A DNA stretch of 64,000 bases from Anaerolineales bacterium. GTDB lineage: Bacteria; Chloroflexota; Anaerolineae; Anaerolineales; UBA11579. Under the pieces are notes generated by a model. The model had not been told where the DNA came from, searched no databases, and saw only the letters and a list, made by a program, of their open reading frames with translations. Each line of letters opens with the position of its first letter. Position 1 is the first letter of the stretch. Positions 50,269 to 58,553 of this stretch are shown one piece after another. The DNA lies in NCBI GenBank assembly GCA_019454165.1, contig CP075367.1, positions 193,971-257,970 on the forward strand. Direction: 5' to 3'. The position numbers and the translations under genes are program-made.

Positions 50269-51056
50269 CAGTGCGCCGCCTCACGGCGGCTCGCCTCCGG
50301 ACGGTTGCCGACCAGCGCCCACGGGTCCAGGCTTAGCAGGGCATCGGTGGCAGTGACGAAGTCTTGCAGGCGGCAGAGGGCCAGCTGGCCGTGGTTGAGC
50401 GGCAGGCTGCGCCAATTGGCAGAGGCTTGCAGGGCGGCTTGAATCGGCGCGAGGCGAAGCTGGGGGTCAGTGTCCATATCACGCACGAACATACGATAAC
50501 TGCGCGGCTGCCACTGCGACCCTACCTTGACCTGGCCGGCAAAGTCTTTCCAATAGCGATAGGGCACGGCGGCGCGCTGCTCGCTGTAGTGCACCATGGA
50601 TGCGGCCTGGATATCGGCGCCGAGCAGCAAGAGCTTGAAGTCAGCTTGCAGCATACGCTCAAACGCGGAGCCGTCATCGAACGCGGAGGGCGTGTCGCAG
50701 GCGGCCAGCGCCTCGGCCGTCGCGCCGAGCGCGGCTACCGACTGCATGGGATGCAGGGTGCGCCGGGCGCCGGGCTGCTGGCGCACGAACTCGGAGAACA
50801 CACCCATGCCTTGCGAAGGCGTGCTGGCCGGATCATATTGGCCGGTCTTGGCAAATTCGAACGAGAAAGCCGGCACCACCAGGGTGCCGTGCGGGCCAAC
50901 GAGGGCCTGCAGAGAGTCGAGATAGAGAGCCAGGCCGCCTTCGGGCTTGCCGAGGAATTGCACGGCGGAGTGGACCAGCAAACCGTCGCCGACCTGCACG
51001 CCGAGCGCGTGCAGGGCTTCGTCCAGCTGTGGGCGGGTGAGCGTGGCGAGCGCCAT
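50268..51056 (-). CDS. AAC(3)-fold N-acyltransferase
   Basis: The 262 residues have the fold of aminoglycoside 3-N-acetyltransferases. Signatures are GDGLLVHSAVQFLG, LVVPAFSFEFAKTGQYDP and the RRTLHPMQSVAALG segment, which holds the active His. Antibiotic resistance is unlikely here: related enzymes in glycan clusters acylate amino sugars using acyl-CoA or acyl carrier protein. It directly follows the GNAT gene (TGATG overlap) and the carrier-protein ligase, so it may move an aminoacyl or acyl group from the carrier to the glycan. I chose ATG 51056 because it overlaps the GNAT stop; an upstream in-frame ATG at 51110 is less likely. Confidence 0.82.
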   Translation of the reverse strand: MALATLTRPQLDEALHALGVQVGDGLLVHSAVQFLGKPEGGLALYLDSLQALVGPHGTLVVPAFSFEFAKTGQYDPASTPSQGMGVFSEFVRQQPGARRTLHPMQSVAALGATAEALAACDTPSAFDDGSAFERMLQADFKLLLLGADIQAASMVHYSEQRAAVPYRYWKDFAGQVKVGSQWQPRSYRMFVRDMDTDPQLRLAPIQAALQASANWRSLPLNHGQLALCRLQDFVTATDALLSLDPWALVGNRPEASRREAAH

Positions 51057-51547
51057 CACAGCACCTTGCGCACCAGGGTCAGATCGGTGGCGAAACCGTG
51101 CTTGTGCCAAAAGTCCAGCCCGCGGTCGTTGCCAGCCTGGATCTGCACTTCGACCGAGTGCACGTTCAGCTCGGCAAATTTTTGCATGGCGGCTTGCACC
51201 AGTTCGGCGGCCACGCCGCCGCCGCGGGCAGCGGGGTCTACATACAGGTCACTGATCTCGCCGATCTGTTTGGCCCCTAAATAGGCCGGGCTCTGCTTGA
51301 GCCGCGCCATCAGGAAACCGACCGGCTGGCCGCCCTGCTCCGCCAGCCACAGAAAACTAAAGCGCCCCAGGGTGCGCTGAAAGCTGTCAGCCCACTTCTG
51401 CGGCGCATCTTCTACGATGGGGAAAGCCAGGCCAAGCATGCGGTGATACGCATCCAGTTGCTGCCACAGGGCGGCGGCTGCGGGCAGGTCTTCCACGCCC
51501 GCTTGGCGGACGCGTACGCTGTCGCTTAGGCTGCCGCTTAGGCCCAT
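51056..51547 (-). CDS. GNAT family N-acetyltransferase
   Basis: A GNAT enzyme of 163 residues has the acyl-CoA-binding core DLYVDPAARGGGVAAELVQAAM (Arg/Gly loop near residue 112) and the later ELNVHSVEVQIQAGNDRGLDFWHKHGF. It acetylates, or otherwise acylates, an amine; the substrate may be an amino sugar or the amino acid attached to the carrier. The first 15 residues are Ser-rich and poorly conserved, so a later start is possible. It overlaps the ligase gene by 10 bases and the AAC(3)-fold gene by one. Confidence 0.88.
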   Translation of the reverse strand: MGLSGSLSDSVRVRQAGVEDLPAAAALWQQLDAYHRMLGLAFPIVEDAPQKWADSFQRTLGRFSFLWLAEQGGQPVGFLMARLKQSPAYLGAKQIGEISDLYVDPAARGGGVAAELVQAAMQKFAELNVHSVEVQIQAGNDRGLDFWHKHGFATDLTLVRKVL

Positions 51548-52719
51548 GCACGCGCCTCACGCACGATGGCAGGCCACTTGGCCGGTTCAAGCCCGTACTG
51601 GGCCAGGAAGGCATACGCCAGCCGCTCCAGGCCGAAAGCGACACAGCCGGTGTGGGCCGGCTTGCCATCCGGCAACGTGATCTTGAGATGACGGCCGAAG
51701 AAATCCTGATGATAGTTGTACGAGCCGACCGCCAACGTGCTGTCTTTGAAAGGGAGGCGAGCGCGGATCTCGTATTTCAATTGAAATGCATTCTGGAAGG
51801 CAGCCTGCTTGCGGAACTCGCCGACGAAGAAGGGGTCATTGGCGCTCTCGACCATGTACGCCAGCCCCAGCTCCTGCAGCCAGGGCGTGACCTTCTTGCG
51901 GGCAGCTTCACGGTTGCCCAGCACATAATCGGCGGAGCCGACGAAGATGACCTCACGCATGGTGAAGTCCCACAGACGCTCGAGGCTGTTGAGATTGCTG
52001 GACTCATAGCGGAAGCAGTGGCCCACCGCGGTGGCGGCCAACTGGCCGCCGGGCAGCGGCTTGTCGGCCAGGCCAAAGTAGAGGTGGTAGCACACCGCTG
52101 GCGACAGCAGGGCCTGGATCTTGGAGAAGGACTGCTGCGGCGTGTTCAGGCCGGCCGGCTCGTAGGCGGCGTGCTCGGCAAATTCATTGATGACGTGCAG
52201 ATCCTCGCGCAGATGGGTGGCGAAGGTGAGCGAATGCGGGAAGGCGCGGAAGTAGTTCACGCGCCCCAGTTTCTCAGCCGAGATCAGGGTCGGAAAACGC
52301 TGTGGCTTGGCCCCAAATTCGGCGGCCAGCTCCAGAAAATAGTCTTCGAACACGCCGATCAGGTTGGCTAGCAGCGGGCCAAAGCTGTAGACCCCGTTGG
52401 TCTCCTGGTGCACCTCACCGCGCTGCTCGAGCTCAGGCATCGGGTCAGCCGCATAGGGCACATCGCGCTGCAAGTGGTCTTCGAGCACTTCGACCTTGGG
52501 TTGGGACGCGCCGCTGGCCATGTCTTTGACCACGCTCTGCACCTTGGCTTCCAGGTCGGCGGGAGCGGCGGCACGCAGCTGCAGGTCAATGCGGCTGCCA
52601 TCCGGCGCAATGCTGGCGGAGACGATGGCTTCGTCCACGTAGGCCAGCTTGGCCTGCACCTGGCCCACCAGGTGAGCTGGGATAGGTACGCTGGGCGTGA
52701 TGGTCAGCTGCTCAGGCAT
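51538..52719 (-). CDS. Amino acid:[carrier protein] ligase (atypical class II seryl-tRNA-synthetase-like)
   Basis: The 393-residue protein is a class II aminoacyl-tRNA-synthetase core without a tRNA-binding coiled coil. Motif 2 is CFRYESSNLNSLERLWDFTMRE (Arg237, Glu239) and motif 3 is GCVAFGLERLAYAF (Arg366). Cys210, Glu256 and Cys359 fit the three protein ligands of the active-site zinc in the amino acid:carrier-protein ligases. That group activates glycine, alanine or similar amino acids and loads them on the phosphopantetheine of a small carrier protein instead of tRNA. The carrier gene overlaps its start by eight bases. An N-terminal ~90-residue extra domain is unexplained. I chose 52719 to fit this junction; a start at 52797 would lie inside the carrier gene. 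Confidence 0.85.
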   Translation of the reverse strand: MPEQLTITPSVPIPAHLVGQVQAKLAYVDEAIVSASIAPDGSRIDLQLRAAAPADLEAKVQSVVKDMASGASQPKVEVLEDHLQRDVPYAADPMPELEQRGEVHQETNGVYSFGPLLANLIGVFEDYFLELAAEFGAKPQRFPTLISAEKLGRVNYFRAFPHSLTFATHLREDLHVINEFAEHAAYEPAGLNTPQQSFSKIQALLSPAVCYHLYFGLADKPLPGGQLAATAVGHCFRYESSNLNSLERLWDFTMREVIFVGSADYVLGNREAARKKVTPWLQELGLAYMVESANDPFFVGEFRKQAAFQNAFQLKYEIRARLPFKDSTLAVGSYNYHQDFFGRHLKITLPDGKPAHTGCVAFGLERLAYAFLAQYGLEPAKWPAIVREARAWA

Positions 52720-52951
52720 GCTTGCTCTCAATATGCTGCAGGATGGCGGGCACGCTGATGAGGGCGCTGATGGTCTCAGCCGTGATCTCGATGCCAAAGG
52801 CGGTTTCCAACGCCACCATCAAGTCCATATGGCCCATCGAATCCCAGGCGGGCAATTCACCAAACTGCAGTTCGGGCGTAATGTCTTCAGGCGCGGCGCT
52901 GAACACATCCACAAACACGGCCTGGAGCTTTTGAAAATTCGTATCCTGCAT
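52712..52951 (-). CDS. Acyl/aminoacyl carrier protein
   Basis: The 79-residue acidic four-helix protein has the phosphopantetheine site DSMGHMDLM (Ser38), as in acyl and peptidyl carrier proteins. The longer in-frame start (52996) would overlap the upstream gene and adds an odd WWNTNPFWYK stretch, so 52951 is preferred. No clear Shine-Dalgarno is present, but a TATAAG box lies about 10 bases upstream, which hints at a separate short-leader transcript. It overlaps the ligase gene by eight bases, so it is almost certainly the partner loaded by it. Confidence 0.88.
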   Translation of the reverse strand: MQDTNFQKLQAVFVDVFSAAPEDITPELQFGELPAWDSMGHMDLMVALETAFGIEITAETISALISVPAILQHIESKHA

Positions 52952-52958
52952 GACAGTC

Positions 52959-54548
52959 TTATACCAGAAAGGGTTTGTGTTCCACCACGCCGTCACGCAC
53001 GGCCCGGATGGCGGGTGAGTGCTCAGCGCGCAGCGCGGCGGGCGGGAAATCCTGCAAGTTCACGTAGCCCATGCTGGTGGGTTGCAGGTAGCGGTCAAAG
53101 GGCAGACTGGTCTTGAAGATCTGGAAGTAGAGGACGCGGCGCGCCTCGCGCACGAAGGCGTCCGGCTGCGGCACGGCCGCGGCCGCCAGGAAGGCTTCGG
53201 CCTGGTGCTTGTACTTCGCCAGGCTGGCGGGGAAGTACAGCGTGGGGTACTGGGTATAGCGGGCCGCGCCGGCGCACAGGGCGGCCTTGCCCATGATGGA
53301 CGCTTCCAATCCGATGGAAGAGTTGTAGAGCATGACGAAGTGCGCTTTTTCGATCAGCGCATACGAGTCTACATATTCCGTGGGGGGGATAAAGACGACG
53401 TTGGATAGCGCGGCCAGGCCGCGGGCCGCCACCCACTCCGCCACGCTTTGGCGGCTCTGCTTGGTGGAGCCAGGCCGCATCTCATCCGGATGGGCACGGA
53501 TGACGAACAGCGTACGCGGGTTGGCGCGAATCAACTCTTCTACATAGGCCAGCCAGGCAAACATATCTTCGAACAGCACATTGGCGTGCACCTGGCTGGT
53601 GTCGAAGATCACATTGGTGAACACCGGCACCAGTTTGTCGAACTGGCCCGCTTTGGCAAGGAAATCCGCATCGAGCGCCTGGATGTCACGCCAGAAGCGA
53701 ATGCCGGCCATGCTGAAATCACCCTTGAAGCGGCGGCTGAGGTATTCGTCAAGCCGGCGGTCTTCTTGCTCGCCCAACTGAAAGTCAGGCGGAATATTCA
53801 TCGGGTAGGCGGTGGCTTCGCCATCGGTGAAGAAGGCGGTCAGCGGCTGCAACCCAACCTCGTGCGTGATGACGCGCAGGCCGCGGCGCAAAGCGATCTG
53901 GCGCGCTACCGCCTCCGGGAACATGATGCCGTTGAAGACCACGACGGCTTGCACATCCTTGCCATCCATGAAGGCGTCGAACTCGCGGGCGACATTGTTG
54001 GCCGCGAGTACGTATTCACACAGCAGGGTGCGCGTGGTCTCATCATCCGCCAGGTCGTGGCGGCGCAGTGCCCAGCGCAGTGAGGGCAGCACCAGCTGCC
54101 CGAGCGGCAGGCCGCCGTGCTCGACCGCCAGCAAGTCTTGCAGGCCCAGCGACTGCACGCGGGCGCGTAATTCCGCATCGGGTTGGTAGCTGAACCAGTG
54201 CGTCTGCGCCCCCGCGTACATGCGGCGGGACTGGGCCACGCAGGCCGCGCAGGGCGGCGTTTGTGAGGCATCGTCCGGGTTGGTGCCCAGCACGCAGCGG
54301 CTCATGCCGGCGTTGCAGACAAAATGCAGGATCGGCACGCCCTCGAGGCGCAGACCCCAGGCGGCCAGCAGGGCGAAGGCGGCGTTCTGGCTGAGGTGGC
54401 CCAGGCGTGTAGAAGCGTTGAAGAAGACTACAGGCTTGTATGCGGCGTGCTCAGCCGCGGCAACGGCGCGCGCCAGGTTCGCCAAGCGTGCCCGGCTGCG
54501 CAGCGTGGCGTAAGCGCGGTGGAATTTGTCGGTTATTCGCTTGAGCAC
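52959..54548 (-). CDS. Capsule-type GT-B glycosyltransferase
   Basis: This large soluble protein of 529 residues has an N-terminal part of ~250 residues with PVVFFNASTRLGHLSQNAAF and a C-terminal Rossmann half. The C-terminal half carries TLFVIRAHPDEMRP (about residue 347), FIPPTEYVDSYALIEKA and MLYNSSIGLEASIMGKAAL. The last segments resemble the nucleotide-sugar-binding region of KpsC/KpsS- and CDP-glycerol-type transferases. A CxxC motif near residue 96 (PPCAACVAQ) may be structural. Its 3' end is seven bases from the carrier-protein gene. Confidence 0.72.
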   Translation of the reverse strand: MLKRITDKFHRAYATLRSRARLANLARAVAAAEHAAYKPVVFFNASTRLGHLSQNAAFALLAAWGLRLEGVPILHFVCNAGMSRCVLGTNPDDASQTPPCAACVAQSRRMYAGAQTHWFSYQPDAELRARVQSLGLQDLLAVEHGGLPLGQLVLPSLRWALRRHDLADDETTRTLLCEYVLAANNVAREFDAFMDGKDVQAVVVFNGIMFPEAVARQIALRRGLRVITHEVGLQPLTAFFTDGEATAYPMNIPPDFQLGEQEDRRLDEYLSRRFKGDFSMAGIRFWRDIQALDADFLAKAGQFDKLVPVFTNVIFDTSQVHANVLFEDMFAWLAYVEELIRANPRTLFVIRAHPDEMRPGSTKQSRQSVAEWVAARGLAALSNVVFIPPTEYVDSYALIEKAHFVMLYNSSIGLEASIMGKAALCAGAARYTQYPTLYFPASLAKYKHQAEAFLAAAAVPQPDAFVREARRVLYFQIFKTSLPFDRYLQPTSMGYVNLQDFPPAALRAEHSPAIRAVRDGVVEHKPFLV

Positions 54549-54578
54549 AATGAACCCAGCCGCCTAGAGCGGCAAAGA

Positions 54579-55451
54579 CTACTTGGCGCGGCGCAGTTTC
54601 TCCATCGAGGGGCGCTCGCTGTCATAGACGCGCTTCACGCCATCGCCGAGCGCCTGCTCGGTCACGCGGATGTACTTCACCAGCTTCTGCATGCCGCCCG
54701 GTTCCACCGAGGCGGCCTGATCGCTGCCCCACATGGCGCGGTCGAGCGTGAAGTGGCGTTCAATGAAGCACGAACCCATCGCCACGGCCACGGCGGAGAG
54801 TACCAGGCCAACTTCGTGGCCGGAGTAGCCGACCGGGCAGGGGAACTTCTCACGCAGGGTTTGGATCATGCGCAAGTTGAGTTCTTCCGGCTCGCACGGG
54901 TAGGTGCTGGTGGTGTGAGTGAGCATGGTGTTGCCCATGTCGACGTGCGTGATGGCTTCGTCGATCTGCTCCATGGTGGACATGCCGGTGGAGAGCACGA
55001 CCGGGCGGCCGGTCTTGCGCACATGGTCGAGCAGCGCATGGTCGGTCAATGAAGCCGAGGGGATCTTGTAGCAGGGCGTGTCGAACTTCTCCATGAAGTC
55101 TACGGCAGGCTCATCCCACACGGAGACGAACCAATCCAGGCCCTTGGCTTTGCAATGGGCGTCGATCTCGGCGTATTCCTTCTCGCCGAACTCGACCTTG
55201 TTGCGGTAGTCCATGTAGCTGATGTAGCCCCAGGGGGTCTCGCGCATCTTGTCGCGCTGGTCAGCTGGCACGGCCAGTTCGGGCGTGCGTTTCTGGAACT
55301 TGATGGCATCCGCCCCGGCCCACTTGGCCAGGTCGATCAGCTGCTTGGCGATCTCCAGGCTGCCGTTGTGGTTGATGCCGATCTCCCCTACGATGTAGAC
55401 CGGGTGGCCATCCCCTACCATACGGTTGCCTAGCTTTAATTCTCGAGTCAT
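54579..55451 (-). CDS. N-acetylneuraminate synthase family protein (NeuB-like, no SAF domain)
   Basis: The 290-residue TIM-barrel protein condenses a sugar with phosphoenolpyruvate to form a nine-carbon sugar acid. NeuB signatures are EIGINHNGSLEIAKQLIDLAKWAGADAIKFQKR, YKIPSASLTDHALL, STGMSTMEQID and the PEP region PVGYSGHEVGL. True NeuB enzymes have about 340-350 residues with a C-terminal antifreeze-like SAF domain; this one ends without it, so substrate or assembly may differ. The stop overlaps nothing; the start overlaps the NeuA-HAD gene by four bases. Confidence 0.9.
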   Translation of the reverse strand: MTRELKLGNRMVGDGHPVYIVGEIGINHNGSLEIAKQLIDLAKWAGADAIKFQKRTPELAVPADQRDKMRETPWGYISYMDYRNKVEFGEKEYAEIDAHCKAKGLDWFVSVWDEPAVDFMEKFDTPCYKIPSASLTDHALLDHVRKTGRPVVLSTGMSTMEQIDEAITHVDMGNTMLTHTTSTYPCEPEELNLRMIQTLREKFPCPVGYSGHEVGLVLSAVAVAMGSCFIERHFTLDRAMWGSDQAASVEPGGMQKLVKYIRVTEQALGDGVKRVYDSERPSMEKLRRAK

Positions 55452-56686
55452 TCGTTCATCCTTTGGGCGTTTATCGCCACGATTAAATCACAAAGCTCGC
55501 GCACTGCGCCATGCCCGCCGGGCTGGCTCAGGCGCTGGTCTGCCTGGCGCAGCACGGCCGGGTGCGAATCGGCCACGGCTACGGCGCAGCCCACGATGGG
55601 GAAGCATGGCAGATCATTGGTGTCATTGCCGAGGAATACGGTGTTCTCGGCCGGGATATTCAGTTCAGCCAGTAGCTGGCGCAGGGCTGCGTCTTTTTCT
55701 GTGACGCCCTGGCTGAAGCTGATGCCCAGCTTCTCGCAGCGGCGGGCTACGACCGGGTTCTGCTCCCGCGAGAGCACGAACACCTGCACGCCACTTTCTT
55801 TGAGCTGGCCGAGCCCCAGGCTGTCACTGCGGTTGGCGGCGATGGATTCTTTGCCGTTCTCATCCACCCAGACGCGGTTATCGCTGAGCACGCCGTCAAA
55901 ATCCAGCACCAGCAGCTTGACCTGCTTGGGATACGGCCGCGGCTGCTGGCCGGGCCACACCGCGTCCAGCTCGCCGGAGGTGGCCAGCCATTCACCGCGC
56001 TGCCAGTCATTCATGGTGTCAATGTCCACGGTGTAGCGCGGGTCGATCATGACCGGAAGGATCATGTCACCGCTCATGGAATGTTTTTTGAGGATCACCG
56101 AGCTGCGAATGGCATCGATGTGCCCAGTCTGCCAATAGGTGGCGGGCAGCTTCTGGCGCGGGGCGTTGTACGGCTCCTTGATACCCTTCACTTTGAGCAG
56201 GGCCTGCATCACCCCGTCCGCATCCACGCGCCACATCTTGTGCGGGTTCTGCCCGCTGGGCACCACCCCGCGGACGGAGTCAGCCTTGCGATTCGTGAGC
56301 AGCAGCTGCACGGCCTCATCCACCAAGCCGCGCGGGCGCAGCGGGGATGTGGGCCGCAGCTGCACGACGATGTCCGGCTTGTAGCCTTCGTTCTTGGCCA
56401 GCCAGGTGAGGGCGTGCTCAAAAACGGGCAGGTCGAGCGTATTGTCCTGGGCAAATTCCGCCGGGCGGATGAAGGGCGCCTCAGCACCCAGCTCACGCGC
56501 GATCTGCGCCATCTCCTCGTCATCCGTGGAGATGATGGTGCGCGTCACGGTCTCCGCCTGTAGGGCGGCTGCCACACTGAAGGCCAGCAGCGGGTGGCCG
56601 GCGAACAAGCGCGCATTCTTGCGCGGGATGCTCTTGGAGCCGCCGCGGGCGGGGATGATGGCGAGTACCTGGGGTTTCTTGGACAT
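55448..56686 (-). CDS. Bifunctional acylneuraminate cytidylyltransferase / HAD phosphatase
   Basis: The protein has two domains. The N-terminal domain (about 1-225) is a CMP-sugar synthetase with IIPARGGSKSIPRKNARLF and the RPTSPLRPRGLVDEAV loop. The C-terminal domain (about 255-405) is a HAD phosphatase with LLVLDFDGVLSDNRVW, as in KdsC and the C-terminal half of animal CMP-Neu5Ac synthetase. It would remove the phosphate made by a NeuB-type synthase and then activate the product with CTP. I chose the ATG at 56686, two bases after the SDR stop; an in-frame TTG at 56695 is the alternative. Confidence 0.9.
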   Translation of the reverse strand: MSKKPQVLAIIPARGGSKSIPRKNARLFAGHPLLAFSVAAALQAETVTRTIISTDDEEMAQIARELGAEAPFIRPAEFAQDNTLDLPVFEHALTWLAKNEGYKPDIVVQLRPTSPLRPRGLVDEAVQLLLTNRKADSVRGVVPSGQNPHKMWRVDADGVMQALLKVKGIKEPYNAPRQKLPATYWQTGHIDAIRSSVILKKHSMSGDMILPVMIDPRYTVDIDTMNDWQRGEWLATSGELDAVWPGQQPRPYPKQVKLLVLDFDGVLSDNRVWVDENGKESIAANRSDSLGLGQLKESGVQVFVLSREQNPVVARRCEKLGISFSQGVTEKDAALRQLLAELNIPAENTVFLGNDTNDLPCFPIVGCAVAVADSHPAVLRQADQRLSQPGGHGAVRELCDLIVAINAQRMNE

Positions 56687-56688
56687 GG

Positions 56689-57501
56689 CTACCAAGCGGT
56701 CCAGCCGCCATCGACGACCAGGTTAGCGCCGGTCATGTAGCTCGAGGCATCCGAGGCCAGGAACAACAGGGCGCCGTTCATCTCATCCTGATTCGCCATG
56801 CGGCCCATGACGGCGCGGGCCGAATAGGCTTTGACGAACTCTTCGTCTTGCGTGTTGCGCACGCCACCCGGGGTGAGCGCGTTGACGCGGATGTTCTGGG
56901 TGCCGTAGTACGTGGCAAGATATTTTGTGAGGCCGAGGATGCCGGCTTTGGTGACGGTGTAATCCACCGGCTTGAATGAAGGCGGCTGACCCTCGCGCTG
57001 GTAAATGCGTTGATCCGGCCCGCCCAGGCCATAGGTGGAGCAGATGTTGATGATGACGCCGCGGCCATGCGAGAGCATGTGCGGCACGGCAGCCTGGCTG
57101 AACAGGAAGGCTCCGGTCAGGTTGACCGAAAGAGAATTGTTCCAATTCTCGAGGCTGTACTCTTCAAATGAGCTGCTGTGCTTGCCAGCCTCGCCCGCGT
57201 CAAATTTGGGGTCGAGCGCGGCGCTGTTGACCAGAATATCCAGCTGGCCGAACTTCTCGAGCACAGTCCGGACGGCGGCCTGCACTTCGGCCTTCTCGCG
57301 CACGTTGCAGGCGACCGGCAGGCTGCGCTCGCCCAACTCGGCGCTGAGCTCGGCCAGGGCCGCCTGGTTCAGATCGACCAGCGCCACAGAGGCGCCAGCC
57401 TGCACCAGGGTACGGCAAAACTGTCGGCCGAGCAGGCCAGCCGCGCCGGTGACCAGGGCCACGCGGCCGGTGAGATCAAATGCGGATTGAATGGTTGCCA
57501 T
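56689..57501 (-). CDS. PtmA-like short-chain dehydrogenase
   Basis: The SDR of 270 residues has VTGAAGLLGRQFCRTL, NSAALDPKFD, the Ser of ICSTYGLGGPDQRIY, YTVTKAGILGLTKYLA (Tyr, Lys) and a VVDGGWTAW end. The sequence around YGLGGPDQRIY and the GGWTAW end match flagellin-modification PtmA-like proteins that work in nonulosonate (legionaminate-like) sugar synthesis. It is next to NeuB- and NeuA-type genes, which fits. The in-frame extension to 57657 has no coding character; the ATG at 57501 gives the conserved start. Confidence 0.85.
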   Translation of the reverse strand: MATIQSAFDLTGRVALVTGAAGLLGRQFCRTLVQAGASVALVDLNQAALAELSAELGERSLPVACNVREKAEVQAAVRTVLEKFGQLDILVNSAALDPKFDAGEAGKHSSSFEEYSLENWNNSLSVNLTGAFLFSQAAVPHMLSHGRGVIINICSTYGLGGPDQRIYQREGQPPSFKPVDYTVTKAGILGLTKYLATYYGTQNIRVNALTPGGVRNTQDEEFVKAYSARAVMGRMANQDEMNGALLFLASDASSYMTGANLVVDGGWTAW

Positions 57502-57560
57502 CGGGATCTTGCCTGCCCTGTAAACAAAGCGGCCTGTTTTGCAGGCCCAATAGGATTTTA

Positions 57561-58553
57561 TCACGCAGCCCCCACCGCGATACGCGCACCCTGCGCGTGC
57601 GAAGCGTGTGCCGCCAGGGCGATCTCTAAGGCGCGTACACCGTCTTCGAGCGTGCACAGCGGTTGCGCAGATCCTTGTGCTACCTCCAAAAAGTGGCGCG
57701 CCTGGTCAATAAACAGCTGGTTGCGCTCAAAGCCCGCCTCAGGGCTGAACTCGCGCTGCTGGCCATTGGCCTGGGTCTGCACCAGCGCACCGGTTGTGGC
57801 ATTCCACTCCAGGCGGCCCTGGCTGCAAACGATCTGCAAGGTATGGCTGGCGGGTTGCTGCACATAGTCGAGGTGCACGCTGGCCAGTGCGCCGCCGGCG
57901 AACTCCAGGCCAACCTCAGCCTGGTCTTCCACGGCGATCTCCAGCTCGCCGCTGTGCGCCAGCGTGGCCCACACAGTGCGCACATCGCCCAGCAACCAAC
58001 GCAAATAGTCGAACGGGTGGCACAGGGTGAGCACCACCCCACCACCCAGGTCAGCGCGGGCGCTGTAGCCCTTGCGGTAATCTTCGTAGGGGTGCCAGTT
58101 GGGCAAGTATTCGCCCCAGTGGGCGCGGGCGGACAGCACGCGGCCCATCTGGCCTGACTGCAACAGCTCAGCCGCCTTTTGCAACGTGGGATGGAAGCGC
58201 CACTGGAAGCCGACCAGGACGCGGCTGCCGCCTGCCGCCGCGGCGGCCTGCAGCTGCGCCACGCGCTCCAGGGTGTGGCTGATGGGCTTCTCCATCAGCA
58301 GGCTGCAGCCCTGGGCCGCGGCGGGGATGGCTACGTCGAGATGCAGCGCGGTGGGGTTGGAGACCACCACCGCGTCCGGCTTGTGCGCCAGGGCGGCTTC
58401 GATGCTGTGCTCCACGGGGTAGTCGGCCAACTCGCTAAGATCCAGCGTGCTGTTGTTGCTGCGCAGGAACACAAAATCCTTTACGCCCAGGGCGCGCAGG
58501 TTATTGAAGTGGCGCTTGCCGATGGAGCCGTAGCCGGCGATCAGGATCTTCAT
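57561..58553 (-). CDS. Gfo/Idh/MocA family oxidoreductase
   Basis: The 330-residue NAD(P)-dependent sugar dehydrogenase has ILIAGYGSIGKRHFNNL (Rossmann), VSNPTALHLDVAI, LLMEKPISHTLE (catalytic Lys in EKP) and GGGVVLTLCHPFDYLRWL. It probably oxidises or reduces a nucleotide sugar in the nonulosonate branch, working with the PtmA-like SDR. The start at 58553 is fixed by the conserved beginning MKILIAGYGSIG and a four-base overlap with the sulfotransferase gene; a longer frame to 58754 has no coding character. Confidence 0.9.
   Translation of the reverse strand: MKILIAGYGSIGKRHFNNLRALGVKDFVFLRSNNSTLDLSELADYPVEHSIEAALAHKPDAVVVSNPTALHLDVAIPAAAQGCSLLMEKPISHTLERVAQLQAAAAAGGSRVLVGFQWRFHPTLQKAAELLQSGQMGRVLSARAHWGEYLPNWHPYEDYRKGYSARADLGGGVVLTLCHPFDYLRWLLGDVRTVWATLAHSGELEIAVEDQAEVGLEFAGGALASVHLDYVQQPASHTLQIVCSQGRLEWNATTGALVQTQANGQQREFSPEAGFERNQLFIDQARHFLEVAQGSAQPLCTLEDGVRALEIALAAHASHAQGARIAVGAA

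Noticed and set aside
50268..51056. Aminoglycoside resistance gene
   Set aside because: The fold is AAC(3)-like, but the coupled glycan and carrier-protein context points to acylation of a cell-surface sugar.
57529..57547. Hairpin GGCCTG/CAGGCC between the Gfo/Idh/MocA and PtmA-like genes as a terminator
   Set aside because: The stem is six bp and is followed by GCTTTGTTT rather than a clean T run; it is probably a minor structure inside one long operon.
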